Shown here: positions 1-9,191 of the stretch, piece after piece | How positions within the stretch are numbered: the stretch's first letter is position 1 | Layout: each line of letters begins with the position of its first letter | Assembly: GCF_000021485.1 (NCBI RefSeq) | Contig: NC_011761.1 | Coordinates: 1,704,001 to 1,768,000, forward strand | Length of the DNA: 64,000 bases | Source: Acidithiobacillus ferrooxidans ATCC 23270 | Lineage (GTDB): Bacteria > Pseudomonadota > Gammaproteobacteria > Acidithiobacillales > Acidithiobacillaceae | Direction: 5' to 3' | The notes under the pieces: model-generated | The model's input: the letters and a program-made list of their open reading frames with translations, nothing else | Told to the model about the DNA's origin: nothing | Databases searched by the model: none | Translations under genes and position numbers: made by a program

Positions 1-167
1 GACCGCCTCCTGGCGAAAAAACGGCGGTTGATCACTGAGAGGCAGGACTCCATTGGAGGAAAGCAAAGGTAAAAATTTCTATAGACAAATTAACAATTCT
101 CAATGCGGTATGGTCCTAGCTGATGTAAAAGAGAATCACTAGCATCCATCAGATAGGGGATATTCCC

Positions 168-1025
168 ATGAACAGCAGAGAAGAATTGAGTACCAAGAGC
201 CGGACCTGTCCCACCTGCGGGGCGGATCTGCCCGGATTTAACAACGTCGGCAACAGTCTGCCCAATAACCAGAACATCCGCGGTGGCCAAGGCAACCGCG
301 GATGCGGCGTCGGCGGAGGTGGTGGGCGCGGGGCAGGCGGCGGGGGCCGTGGCATGGGCGGCGGCGGCAGAGGCTTGGGCGGTGGCGCTTGGCAGAGCGC
401 GTTTCCCGCTCAGGTCGGCAGCGACTTCGTCTATCTCGACCGCACTGCGCACCGCAAGGAGCACCTCGCGCAGATCCGCTCCACCGTTGCAGCGCATCGT
501 CCGGGCGAGCTGAGCGCTGAAGAGCGCGACGACTTGTTGCTGATGCGCGAGGAAGAAAAAATTGCCCGCGATGTCTATCTACGTCTTTATGACCGCTGGG
601 GAATTCGCCCTTTTGACAATATCAGCGGGGCTGAGCAAGCACATATGGACGCCATCCTGGCCTTGCTGAAACATTACGGCCTTTCCGACCCGGCGCAGGG
701 ATTGGAAGTTGGTCGGTTCCGCCGCGATGACCTGCAGGATTTGTACGACCGCCTCGTGCAGCAAGGGCTGCAGAGTCGGGAAAATGCGATCCGTGTTGGC
801 CTGCTGATTGAGGAACTGGACATCGCTGATCTGCAGAATGCGGCGCATCGCACCGTCAAACCGGAGATCCTCGCGGTCTATGCCGAACTCGAACGCGGGT
901 CACGCAACCATTTGCGTGCATTTTATCGCTGGAAGCAGGGCCTCGGAATCGACTACCAACCGACGCATCTTCCCTCCGACGACTTTGAGCGCATCGCCCA
1001 CTCGGCGCAAGAAGACTGTCAGTAA
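168..1025 (+). CDS. DUF2202 ferritin-like protein with zinc-ribbon and Gly-rich head
   Basis: A 285-residue protein in three parts. Residues 14-17 form a CPTC motif resembling half of a zinc ribbon or rubredoxin knuckle. Residues about 38-75 are almost only glycine with arginine and alanine (repeated GRGxGGGG units). Residues about 110-275 match DUF2202, a four-helix ferritin-like domain, seen in the run DLLLMREEEKIARDVYLRLY with its E/E pair and the later EQAHMDAI. DUF2202 proteins are thought to bind a metal pair like ferritins, but the function is not established. The ATG has an AGGGGA ribosome site. The downstream ferredoxin and Irr-like gene suggest an iron or redox role (inference). Confidence 0.8.
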   Translation: MNSREELSTKSRTCPTCGADLPGFNNVGNSLPNNQNIRGGQGNRGCGVGGGGGRGAGGGGRGMGGGGRGLGGGAWQSAFPAQVGSDFVYLDRTAHRKEHLAQIRSTVAAHRPGELSAEERDDLLLMREEEKIARDVYLRLYDRWGIRPFDNISGAEQAHMDAILALLKHYGLSDPAQGLEVGRFRRDDLQDLYDRLVQQGLQSRENAIRVGLLIEELDIADLQNAAHRTVKPEILAVYAELERGSRNHLRAFYRWKQGLGIDYQPTHLPSDDFERIAHSAQEDCQ

Positions 1026-1032
1026 TCTGCAC

Positions 1033-1117
1033 GAGGGTATTTTATGCCATGGCAATGCTCGAAATACCTCCCCGAGTTCCGGCCGCAATCTGGCCGCATT
1101 CCTCGTCGGGAGGTATT
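1033..1117. promoter_or_regulatory. Nested inverted repeats before the ferredoxin gene
   Basis: AATACCTCCC at 1063-1072 is a perfect inverted repeat of GGGAGGTATT at 1108-1117. A small GGCC/GGCC hairpin lies between them. The same left arm can instead pair with GAGGGTATTT at 1033-1042, with one bulged G. The two pairings exclude each other, as in an attenuator or RNA switch. No T-run follows, so it is not a simple terminator. The function is unknown. Confidence 0.45.
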
Positions 1118-1239
1118 GACAGTACCCGCCCAACTCGTTGGACCAGCCCTTCCCACGACCTCTCCGGATCGCCCGGGGAGGCCATGCTTCCCCCATCAGG
1201 GCGGCTCACCTGCATGATGCCAAAGGAGTGCACTCATCC

Positions 1240-1455
1240 ATGGCCTTGTTCATTACCGACGAATGCATCGACTGCGCCATCTGCGTGGCGGAATGCCCCA
1301 ACAATGCCATCTTTTCCGGCGCGAAGCATTGCGAGATCGACCCGGACCGATGCACCAAATGCGAGGGATTTTTCGCCAAGCCCCAATGTCAGGAGGTCTG
1401 CCCGGTGGATTGCATCCTGCCCATTCCACCCAGTTCTCCATGGAGACCAGATTGA
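1240..1455 (+). CDS. 2[4Fe-4S] ferredoxin
   Basis: A 71-residue bacterial-type ferredoxin, a small cytoplasmic electron carrier. The first cluster motif is CIDCAICVAECP (residues 9-20). The second is CTKC, then eight residues, then CQEVCP, the widened spacing of the Allochromatium type. The C-terminal tail after the second cluster is shorter than in most of that group. I start at the ATG at 1240, because AAAGGAG sits 11 bases upstream and homology begins there. An upstream in-frame start at 1138 would add residues without family similarity. The partner enzyme is not visible nearby. Confidence 0.9.
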   Translation: MALFITDECIDCAICVAECPNNAIFSGAKHCEIDPDRCTKCEGFFAKPQCQEVCPVDCILPIPPSSPWRPD

Positions 1456-1505
1456 TATTGTGCGCCGTGGTCAATCTGGACGTTCTTGCAATTACCTGTT
1501 TTATT

Positions 1506-1581
<76 letters not shown>

Positions 1582-1634
1582 GAAGCGCCCCATTATAGGA
1601 ATTTTTGCCAAGAAGGCAAGGGCGACACAGTGTT

Positions 1635-2060
1635 TTAGTGCGTCGCGCGCTGCCGAAGCCGTATCACCACCTCGACTTTCTCCACTTCTGTCTCCGGCGG
1701 CAGGTCAGGGAGTGTGCCGATTTGCAGGGAGGACGCCGGAATATCCACCAGATCTCCCGAATCTACATAGTAGAAATGATGGTGAGGAGACACGTTGGGG
1801 TCATAGAATACCTTACCCGGCTCCACAATCACTTCCCGCACCAGTGCATGTCCGGCGAAGAGGCCCAAGGTGTTGTAAACCGTCGCCTTGGATACTACGG
1901 GATAATCCGCATTGACGCGTTGCATGATCTCTTCGGCGGACAGGTGCGCGCAAGAGGAGAACAACGCGTAACCAATCTCCACACGCTGGCTTGTCGGATT
2001 GACTCCGGCGTCACGGAGCACTTCCAGCACACGTTGTTTGTTCCAGTCATTGTTGTTCAT
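1635..2060 (-). CDS. irr: Fur-family regulator of the Irr type
   Basis: A 141-residue Fur superfamily repressor. The winged helix contains TSQRVEIGYALF and SKATVYNTLGLF. The metal or haem region reads HHHFYYVDSGDLVDIP, and the C-terminus VEKVEVVIRLRQR closely resembles alphaproteobacterial Irr. There is no CxxC zinc motif, which argues against Fur, Zur and classical PerR. Irr proteins sense iron through haem; whether this one does is inference. I use the ATG at 2060; a GTG at 2072 is possible. The dyad just upstream may be an autoregulatory site. Gene symbol is by family resemblance only. Confidence 0.75.
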   Translation of the reverse strand: MNNNDWNKQRVLEVLRDAGVNPTSQRVEIGYALFSSCAHLSAEEIMQRVNADYPVVSKATVYNTLGLFAGHALVREVIVEPGKVFYDPNVSPHHHFYYVDSGDLVDIPASSLQIGTLPDLPPETEVEKVEVVIRLRQRATH

Positions 2061-2087
2061 GGATAGTCTCACTTTACTTCTAAACTA

Positions 2088-2101
2088 GTTATAGTTATAA
2101 C
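2088..2101. promoter_or_regulatory. Operator-like dyad upstream of the Irr-type gene
   Basis: GTTATAgtTATAAC is a perfect 6-2-6 inverted repeat, 28 bases upstream of the ATG at 2060. It resembles AT-rich boxes bound by Fur-family proteins (Zur and PerR boxes have similar half sites). Autoregulation is the natural guess. Confidence 0.5.
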
Positions 2102-2126
2102 GCTTATCTAGCGACAAGAAAAGGCC

Positions 2127-3218
2127 TTAATGTGCTGACCTCGGTGTCAGGACTGCATAGGGGGCAATATCCAACGGCAGCGGTATCCCCGTCAACAGGG
2201 AGACCAGGATATCGGCGGTCGCGGGCGCGTTGGTGAGTCCATAGCGAAAATGGCCAGCAGCGACAAAGAGCCCCTCCCATTCGGGAATGGGGCCGATGTA
2301 CGGGATGCTATCCTGGCTTCCCGGCCGCAATCCGGACCACTGCCTGAGGACCGGAGCCTGCGCCAGATCAGGAAGCATCTTGATAGTAAAGCTCAAAAGT
2401 TCTTCTCGTGCCTTGTTTGTAGTCGACTTATCAAAACCGACATATTCGCTCGTGCTGCCAGCCAGAACCAGTCCGTCCCGCCGCGGCACCAAATAATGAT
2501 TATCGTGCATCAATATCGTATCGAGGACTCCGGGTTTTCCCTGAAACAGGAGGATTTGCCCGCGCACCGGAATGATATCCAGATGACTACCCGTTTCCGC
2601 AAGGATTTTTTCGCTCCAGGCACCGGCCGTCACGACGATCCGTTCTATCGGCATAAATCCGGCGGTGGTTTCTACGCCCTCCAGTCGTTCCCCCCGTCTA
2701 CGGAAACGGGTGACCGCGGTATTTTCATGCAATACGACGCCCAGTTGACGGCAACGTGCGGACATCGCCGCCAGCAGGCGGGGGTTCCGTACCTGGGCGA
2801 CCTCCGGACACCAGAGTGTTTGCGTTTTTTCTGCAGGCCCCAGGCGCCAATCCAGCCCCCACCTCGCCCCCCAAGCCAACACATCATTTGGGATTTTCTC
2901 GTGTTCGCCCTCCAGAATAAGCAAACCGGAGGGTATCCATTCAGGATCGATGCCAGTTTGCTTTGCCAATCTGGAAGTCAGGGAGCAATAGCGCTGCATA
3001 CTATACAGCGCGAGACTCAATAGGGCAGGTGGGTAGCGCCACGGATACAGCGGGCTCAGGATGCCCCCACCAGCCCATGATGCCTCCTGACCAATATGAC
3101 CTTGATCGAGCACCGTAACCCGCAGACCGGCCTCCGCAAGCTTGATCGCACTGAGTAAGCCAATTGCGCCAGCGCCAATGAGCAGAACATCCGTATGCGC
3201 AGAGATTTCAGTCGGCAT
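2127..3218 (-). CDS. thiO: Glycine oxidase ThiO-like FAD oxidoreductase
   Basis: A 363-residue protein of the DAO/GlyOx family. The N-terminal FAD-binding GxGxxG is LLIGAGAIGLLSA (residues about 13-25). The C-terminal FAD motif is GLRPGSQDSIPYIGP, followed by GHFRYGLTNAPATA, typical of ThiO. ThiO oxidises glycine to iminoacetate for the thiazole part of thiamine. Related D-amino acid dehydrogenases are the alternative. No other thiamine gene is adjacent, so the pathway assignment rests on sequence alone. It follows tamB on the same strand after 16 bases. Confidence 0.75.
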   Translation of the reverse strand: MPTEISAHTDVLLIGAGAIGLLSAIKLAEAGLRVTVLDQGHIGQEASWAGGGILSPLYPWRYPPALLSLALYSMQRYCSLTSRLAKQTGIDPEWIPSGLLILEGEHEKIPNDVLAWGARWGLDWRLGPAEKTQTLWCPEVAQVRNPRLLAAMSARCRQLGVVLHENTAVTRFRRRGERLEGVETTAGFMPIERIVVTAGAWSEKILAETGSHLDIIPVRGQILLFQGKPGVLDTILMHDNHYLVPRRDGLVLAGSTSEYVGFDKSTTNKAREELLSFTIKMLPDLAQAPVLRQWSGLRPGSQDSIPYIGPIPEWEGLFVAAGHFRYGLTNAPATADILVSLLTGIPLPLDIAPYAVLTPRSAH

Positions 3219-3234
3219 GTGAGCTTACCACCAC

Positions 3235-6200
3235 TTAAAAGTCGATACGGTAAAAAATGTTGGCGCCATTCTGGGTCCCGCTCTCCGTCTGAACCTCAAT
3301 ATGGCGGGAAATCCGGTAACGCAGTCGTGCTACAGTACCGCTGCCCAGTACGGATTGTCCGACACTGAGATAAAGATCGGGGGTAAGATAATGACCCATG
3401 GTCACCATGGCACCCGCCAGACCCGAGTTACCTTCGGAGCTTACACCTACATCAATGCCACTGCTATCCAGGCTATTGCCGAACAGTGCGGCACGGCTTG
3501 CAGAAAAGAGTGTTCCCGCAGCGGCGGAAAGCAGCGCATTCTGACTGGTGAGACCACTGCTCGGTGTACCCAGCACGAGATAGGAGAGGATATCCGTTTG
3601 CGACATGGAAGGTTTGGAGTAGAGCGCTACCTGGGGCACTTGCAGTGTACCGGTGACTTGTACGCCAGCCTCTACGGGGGTGTTGTCCACGGCGAAGCTA
3701 GAGGAGCCTTTGATGGTGCGTACCGCCAGCACGTCCAGGTTGGCTTGGTTCGCGGCACCGCGGAAAATGATGGAACCACGCTGGAAGGTGAGGGTGTGCC
3801 CATAAATCGCATAATGGCCATCCACCATGCGCAGTGTGCCATTAACCTGCGGACTTTGGCCGTCATGCATGTCTACGGCAAGGTCACCGACCAACCGGGC
3901 ACGCAACCCGCTGATGATAACCCTCGCATCGTCCCCGAGGGTTACATGCACATTGACACCCAGGGCAGGGCCGCTGCTTTTGTGCTCATTTTTCACGAAA
4001 ACGACGTCGCCTGAGGGCTTGGGTCCGCTGAAATCTGTACCCAATATACGCAGACGGTCGGTGTGTATATTGCCCTGCACGTCGATTTTCTTTAGGTTTC
4101 CGGAAACGCTCAGGTCGGGGCTGATCGCAGCTTGTACCTGCGGCAGATTGAGCGCCGTGAAGTTCTTCCCAGTGATGTGGAGCGTAAAATCATTCGCCTG
4201 CTGAAATTGGACGATGCCTGTCCCGGATATTTGGCCAGCGCCGGAGCTGGCTTGCAGTTGATTGATTCGCAACTCTTTTCCATCTCCCACGAGTTGGGCG
4301 CCCACGTCACGAACCTCCAAACCCGCCTGCGGGACGAAAAAGCCCAGACCCTGGAGTTGTGCTGTACCTGTCCACTGCGGATGCGCCCAAGTACCCAGAA
4401 CCTGTGCGTCTATAGTCCCTTTACCTTGCGGCCGAATCCGCAAATTCCCGACGGGGAGGGCGGCAAAAAGTGGTGCACCCACATGCGCCTTTATAGCCCC
4501 TTGTATTGGGACATTGGCGTCCCAATGCCAGGGCAGAACGAGTGTCGCGGGGCTGTGCAGGGTCATCTGGGCATTACCCCAGTCATTGGCAAGACCAAGG
4601 TCAGCAGCAAGCGAGAGGTCTTTTGGCAACCAACGGAGTTGACCGGTAAACCGTTGCAGAGAGAGCGTATGCGACGTGCCTGCCTGCCGCCATTGCAATT
4701 GGGTTTTCTGAAAATTCCAATGTCCTTCCGCCTGGCAAACTCCGTGACACTGCGCTTGCAGGTGTGCATTTAAAAAACCATGGAGCGATGCATCCTCCGC
4801 CTGCGCGAAAAAATCCAGAGGTAGAGATTGCAAATCGAGCCCCAAATCGGCCTGATTGGTGGCGGGATTGTAGTGACCTTGCGTGGTAATCCGAGCCGCA
4901 TGCGCATCGGCGAAAGCCATTTTGCTGAGCGATGCAGCACCATTGACCCATTGCAGAGTGGCTGGGTGGAGTAACTGCCAGTTTCCCAGAGGGATGCTGG
5001 TCAGTATGGTCTTCTCCAATCGCAGTCCCCACGCATTGGCCTGATGAGACACCAACCCCATGACGGAGAGGCGGCTTTGCGGCCATTGCGCGTCCAGTCC
5101 CAGCGTAAAACGTGTTAATGGCCCTTGCGCATGGACCTGCAGATCAATGCGGTGGCCAGCGTATGCCAGTCCCTTTATATTGATCATAGCCTGCAAGGCG
5201 TTCGCGGCCCGGAATTCGGCCCGTGTTTTCAGTGTATTGATCTTTACACCATGATAGGCAAGCCCTTGTCCTGTGCCTTGGATTTCTCCAGTCCACTGCG
5301 CCTGAGGCCGCGCCACCCAACCCTGAAGCAGACTCTTACCTTGGGCACCGGGAAGCAAGCCCTGCCACTGCGCCACGTTGAGGACGAAATGCAGACGTTG
5401 TTGTAAATTACCTTGGGCGCCCAGGCTTACACCCGGACCAAAAAACTGTGCCTTTTGCAGATCCCACGCGCTCCCTGCGAAGTGCACCAACGCCTCGCCC
5501 TGCAAGGTTTGGCGGTAAAGCTGGCTAGGCAGCAATTGCAGCCGCACATCACCCGTGATGACTTTGGAAATTTGAGTGGCGTTGACGCTGAGGTCTCCGG
5601 AAAAATTGCCTGGTATCTGAGCCATAATGTGCTGTGTTTGCAGGCCCCTGACCCGAATTTGCCCGGTGACGGTGAGTTGCGGCCGCCACCGGACGGCCAG
5701 CACCGAAGGCAGCAGATCTGCGCCCAGCAGCTTGCCGGCATAATGGTATTGCAGGTTTTGGCGATTGCCGTTCACATTGCCCTGAATACCGCCGAATCTG
5801 GGATCACCGCGCAGCGCCAGTTGTCCTTGATAACGCTGAGTGTTCCCCCGCAAAGTCAAACTGACGGCCAATGCGCCTACCGGTAACGTGCTGGGCTGCG
5901 CTTTTGCCAGGATCTGCTCGAAGCCGCCACTGATCTGGTAACTCCCTGCAGTATTGTCGGGCAAATCAAGACGCCAATGCCCCTGTGCGGGTTTCTGGAG
6001 CGCAGGATTACTAAGCTGTAGTGACTGGAGCAAAATCTGCTGTGGAGAGATCTGCGTCATACCGCTCAAAGTCGTCAGTTGCTTGTTTTCTTGTACCTGA
6101 ATATCCAGGGGGCCGCCAAATGTCTGGGCCGAAATGCCATGCCAGTGTGTTTCCCAACTTATAGTCAACGGGTTGGTGGCACTGCCTTGTCTCCATACAC

Positions 6201-6789
6201 CCAGGCTTTGCAGCCCGCGCTCTCCCATTTGCAGGTCTGCCGTAAGCTGGAGTCTGCCCTGGGGTATCTGCGCCGACAGGTTTTTGATGTGCAGATTGCC
6301 ACGCCGCCAGGCCAGATCGGAAAATGTCGCCCGGGAGAGGACGAAGGGCTTCTGCGTTCCTTGCCATATGCGCAGGTTCGTACAAGTAACCGGGCTCAGT
6401 TTCAGGTCGATGAGACGGGTCCACAGAGGCAATGCGGGCCAGCGCAAATGAATGGGGCTGGGTTTATCAGAGGGCTCCGGCAGGTGCAAATCGGCTTGGT
6501 GAAGCTGGAGATCGGCAAAGTCGATTTCTCCCCGGAGCAAATGGGCAGGATGCAAGTGCCACTGCAAAGATCGCGCACGAAAGCGCATGTCCGCACCATG
6601 CCAGGAAATACCGGAAAGCCGCATCTTGCCGATAAGCGAGCCTTTTACCTGTTTGACCTGTAAGTTTGGGACCTGCGCTAACGCCCACTGTGCACCGTGG
6701 CTGGTAGTGAGCAGCCAGACTAGGACGGTGGCCAGCGTAATCAGGACCAGCAACACACCGGCAATAATGCCGTGGCGGATGCGTATCAC
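3235..6789 (-). CDS. tamB: Translocation and assembly module protein TamB
   Basis: An 1184-residue protein with one N-terminal membrane anchor (residues about 7-28, GIIAGVLLVLITLATVLVWL). Long beta-rich repeats follow, then a C-terminal DUF490/TamB domain ending in the beta-strand tail IFYRIDF. TamB spans the periplasm and works with TamA in outer-membrane protein insertion and probably phospholipid transport. The length is close to that of E. coli TamB. Its GTG start overlaps the tamA stop by four bases, which indicates translational coupling. Confidence 0.92.
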   Translation of the reverse strand: MIRIRHGIIAGVLLVLITLATVLVWLLTTSHGAQWALAQVPNLQVKQVKGSLIGKMRLSGISWHGADMRFRARSLQWHLHPAHLLRGEIDFADLQLHQADLHLPEPSDKPSPIHLRWPALPLWTRLIDLKLSPVTCTNLRIWQGTQKPFVLSRATFSDLAWRRGNLHIKNLSAQIPQGRLQLTADLQMGERGLQSLGVWRQGSATNPLTISWETHWHGISAQTFGGPLDIQVQENKQLTTLSGMTQISPQQILLQSLQLSNPALQKPAQGHWRLDLPDNTAGSYQISGGFEQILAKAQPSTLPVGALAVSLTLRGNTQRYQGQLALRGDPRFGGIQGNVNGNRQNLQYHYAGKLLGADLLPSVLAVRWRPQLTVTGQIRVRGLQTQHIMAQIPGNFSGDLSVNATQISKVITGDVRLQLLPSQLYRQTLQGEALVHFAGSAWDLQKAQFFGPGVSLGAQGNLQQRLHFVLNVAQWQGLLPGAQGKSLLQGWVARPQAQWTGEIQGTGQGLAYHGVKINTLKTRAEFRAANALQAMINIKGLAYAGHRIDLQVHAQGPLTRFTLGLDAQWPQSRLSVMGLVSHQANAWGLRLEKTILTSIPLGNWQLLHPATLQWVNGAASLSKMAFADAHAARITTQGHYNPATNQADLGLDLQSLPLDFFAQAEDASLHGFLNAHLQAQCHGVCQAEGHWNFQKTQLQWRQAGTSHTLSLQRFTGQLRWLPKDLSLAADLGLANDWGNAQMTLHSPATLVLPWHWDANVPIQGAIKAHVGAPLFAALPVGNLRIRPQGKGTIDAQVLGTWAHPQWTGTAQLQGLGFFVPQAGLEVRDVGAQLVGDGKELRINQLQASSGAGQISGTGIVQFQQANDFTLHITGKNFTALNLPQVQAAISPDLSVSGNLKKIDVQGNIHTDRLRILGTDFSGPKPSGDVVFVKNEHKSSGPALGVNVHVTLGDDARVIISGLRARLVGDLAVDMHDGQSPQVNGTLRMVDGHYAIYGHTLTFQRGSIIFRGAANQANLDVLAVRTIKGSSSFAVDNTPVEAGVQVTGTLQVPQVALYSKPSMSQTDILSYLVLGTPSSGLTSQNALLSAAAGTLFSASRAALFGNSLDSSGIDVGVSSEGNSGLAGAMVTMGHYLTPDLYLSVGQSVLGSGTVARLRYRISRHIEVQTESGTQNGANIFYRIDF

Positions 6790-8660
6790 AAGCTGAACCC
6801 TACCGAGAAGGCGACCCGGACGGCAGGCGTTTGCGGGGCAACCAGTGGGTGCGCCACGTCAAAGCGTATGGGTCCAACGGGGGAATACCAGCGCACGCCT
6901 AGCCCAACATCTTGAAGCGCATGAAAACTGGACCAACTGTTGAATGCATTACCCACATCATAAAATGCGACGACCGCCCAGTTTTTGGCGACAAAGCGCT
7001 GAATATCGAAGCCACCAACGGCAAGAAGACGCCCACCTTCCACTTCACCGTTCACAGCCAATGGCCCCTGCGATTGATAGGCATAACCGGGCAGGCTATT
7101 TTGCCCACCTGCGAAAAATCGCAGATTGGGTGGCAGTTCGCCAATGGACCCAGTTAACCACATTGCCCCCAGTTTGGCATGGGTGCCGAGGACCCAGTCC
7201 TGACCCAAACGCCTGCGCCATTCTCCCTGAGCGCTAAAGCGGATAAAATTTGCATCGCTACCCCATACCTTGCTGGCACCCTCAATCCTGGCCGTCAGTG
7301 TATAGCCGGCTATGGGGCGCAAGATATTGCGGAAGTTTTGTATGCTATATTGTAGCGACGGATAGATATACAAGCTCGTATTAAACTGTCCAGCCACATT
7401 GTAGTTGGCGTCCTCAAAATTAACCAAGGCCTCTATGGTTTCACCTTTACTCAGACTGTTATCGCTGCGCAATGACCACTGCCGACCAGCGCTGGCAAGG
7501 ATCTCGTTAGCATTATAGGCGGTCAGATTTTGATTCTGATAACTGCCTTGCGCAATATATTCGGATCCCAGGCGCGCACCGACCGGCCAGCTATAGGTAA
7601 CACTGGCATTGCGATTCAGTTGCGCCGCCAAAATGGAAACGCGAACATGCTGTGCCTGTTCGAAAGCATTATAATTATCATATATAATTGCTGCATTAGG
7701 ACCGATATCAGTGCTATATCCGGCGCCTATTTTCAGGTGTTGCCCCGGCATGCTTTTCAAGTTAACTGAAACAGGTATCGCATTATTTATCGCTTTTCCC
7801 AAATCGCCATGCACGGAAATATCAGAGAACCGGTCGGCATTGCGCAAATTGCTCTGAGTGACTGCCAGCGCCTTTGGTGAATACCAGTCTCCTGTCTTGA
7901 AAGAAATATAGCGCTGAATGAACCATCGCGGATAGTGCTCCGCACCAGTGATATTAATATCTCCAACTCGGAAGCGTGGTCCGGTATTGAGCCACAAATA
8001 AATATCTGCCCAGAACTGGTCACGATCCACAAGAATCTCATGGCGCGAATAACTGGCCTGCGCATAACCGCGCGCGGTGAGGAGTGAGAGGACATTCCCC
8101 TTCCAGTCCTCATAAATAACCTGATTGAGAACCCCTTCTTTATGAAGCGGAAACTGAGAGAACAGTTTTTGTAAAGCCGGCAGTTTGGATCCATCACCGG
8201 TGGATTTTAGGTCGATTTTGCGGACCAGAACAGGCCGCCCAGGGGTGACGGAGAAGGTTACGAGGACTTTTCCCTTTGCAATGTTTTTACTGCTCTCCGT
8301 CCATGTGGCGCCGTAATAACCATAGGCTTCAAGCGCATCCTTAAGGCGCAAACCGGCCACCATTTCTGCTTCTTCCAAACGGTCCGCCTGGGATCCGATC
8401 ACCGCAGGGGGGAGAGCATGTGCGAGATTCGCTGCCAGGGGTCTGGAGATCCCTTCCACAATGAAAGTTACTTCATCAGCGTTAGCCATTCCACCGTACA
8501 GCAATGAAACACCCAAGCCCGTCAGCCATAGGCCACGGCGCAGGTCACGCAGACGACCGCGTTTCGCGCTTCCATCCTTCCTGACCGAACCCAGAAAACC
8601 TCCTGCCGTTTCATTTGTGGTCCAGGATAACCATAACGCCACAGGGAATACTCGGGTCAA
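6786..8660 (-). CDS. tamA: Outer-membrane assembly protein TamA (Omp85 family)
   Basis: A 624-residue frame. A signal peptide covers about residues 41-60 (GLWLTGLGVSLLYGGMANA). POTRA domains follow, then a C-terminal 16-strand Omp85 barrel containing NLRFFAGGQNSLPGYAYQS, and the last residues VAFSVGFSL form the usual C-terminal strand. Together with TamB it forms the TAM complex. The TTG start at 8660 is uncertain: the first roughly 35 residues look like ordinary cytoplasmic sequence, and no in-frame ATG precedes the signal peptide. Gene order tamA-tamB is the canonical one. Confidence 0.9.
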   Translation of the reverse strand: MTRVFPVALWLSWTTNETAGGFLGSVRKDGSAKRGRLRDLRRGLWLTGLGVSLLYGGMANADEVTFIVEGISRPLAANLAHALPPAVIGSQADRLEEAEMVAGLRLKDALEAYGYYGATWTESSKNIAKGKVLVTFSVTPGRPVLVRKIDLKSTGDGSKLPALQKLFSQFPLHKEGVLNQVIYEDWKGNVLSLLTARGYAQASYSRHEILVDRDQFWADIYLWLNTGPRFRVGDINITGAEHYPRWFIQRYISFKTGDWYSPKALAVTQSNLRNADRFSDISVHGDLGKAINNAIPVSVNLKSMPGQHLKIGAGYSTDIGPNAAIIYDNYNAFEQAQHVRVSILAAQLNRNASVTYSWPVGARLGSEYIAQGSYQNQNLTAYNANEILASAGRQWSLRSDNSLSKGETIEALVNFEDANYNVAGQFNTSLYIYPSLQYSIQNFRNILRPIAGYTLTARIEGASKVWGSDANFIRFSAQGEWRRRLGQDWVLGTHAKLGAMWLTGSIGELPPNLRFFAGGQNSLPGYAYQSQGPLAVNGEVEGGRLLAVGGFDIQRFVAKNWAVVAFYDVGNAFNSWSSFHALQDVGLGVRWYSPVGPIRFDVAHPLVAPQTPAVRVAFSVGFSL

Positions 8661-8822
8661 CGCACCCAGGATTGCTCACAGCGTGACGATTTGCCGAGTT
8701 TAGCACGATTTATGGGGCCAGGATGCGGCGCGCGGAAGGGGAGAAGTGTACATACAGCCCGCAGTGCGTACCTTACTGATCTTCGATTTGGTCAGACTGT
8801 CTCAGGATACTCGAAAAGCTAA

Positions 8823-9086
8823 TCAATGATGGGGGTCATCGAAAGGCGAACGTGGGCGGCGAATCTCCCGATAGTCCGTAACCACGATATCCGTATGCAT
8901 TCCCTTGCGCATTTTTCGCCGCTGCCACCAGAGGAAAAGCATTCCGCTGCCCGCGAGAATGGCAACCGCAATGACAGCGAAGATGGCAAAAAAGAATAGG
9001 CCGACCAGCAGGACCATGCTCACCATCACTGCGAGCAGACGTACCCACCAAGGCCCCCGACTGCTGAACGATTGATAATAAGTCAT
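8823..9086 (-). CDS. Small inner-membrane protein, unknown function
   Basis: An 87-residue protein with two adjoining hydrophobic stretches (about residues 14-33 and 35-53) and then a basic segment QRRKMRKG. It ends in a polar tail. A GGGAG ribosome site lies 5 bases before the ATG, which supports translation. I recognise no family. It lies between dacB and tamA on the same strand. Confidence 0.65.
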   Translation of the reverse strand: MTYYQSFSSRGPWWVRLLAVMVSMVLLVGLFFFAIFAVIAVAILAGSGMLFLWWQRRKMRKGMHTDIVVTDYREIRRPRSPFDDPHH

Positions 9087-9157
9087 TACGCTCCCTTAAG
9101 CTTTTCAGAATACCACCGTATCTTCAGACTTCGAAACGGCCGCGGAAGTTCATTTAA

Positions 9158-9173
9158 CATAATAAGTATTATG
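9158..9173. promoter_or_regulatory. AT-rich perfect dyad
   Basis: CATAATAagTATTATG is a perfect 7-2-7 inverted repeat between the dacB stop and the small membrane protein gene, about 70 bases upstream of the latter's ATG. It could be an operator. Arms are too AT-rich and short to be a good terminator. Confidence 0.35.
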
Positions 9174-9191
9174 CGAACCAGTAAAAACTTT

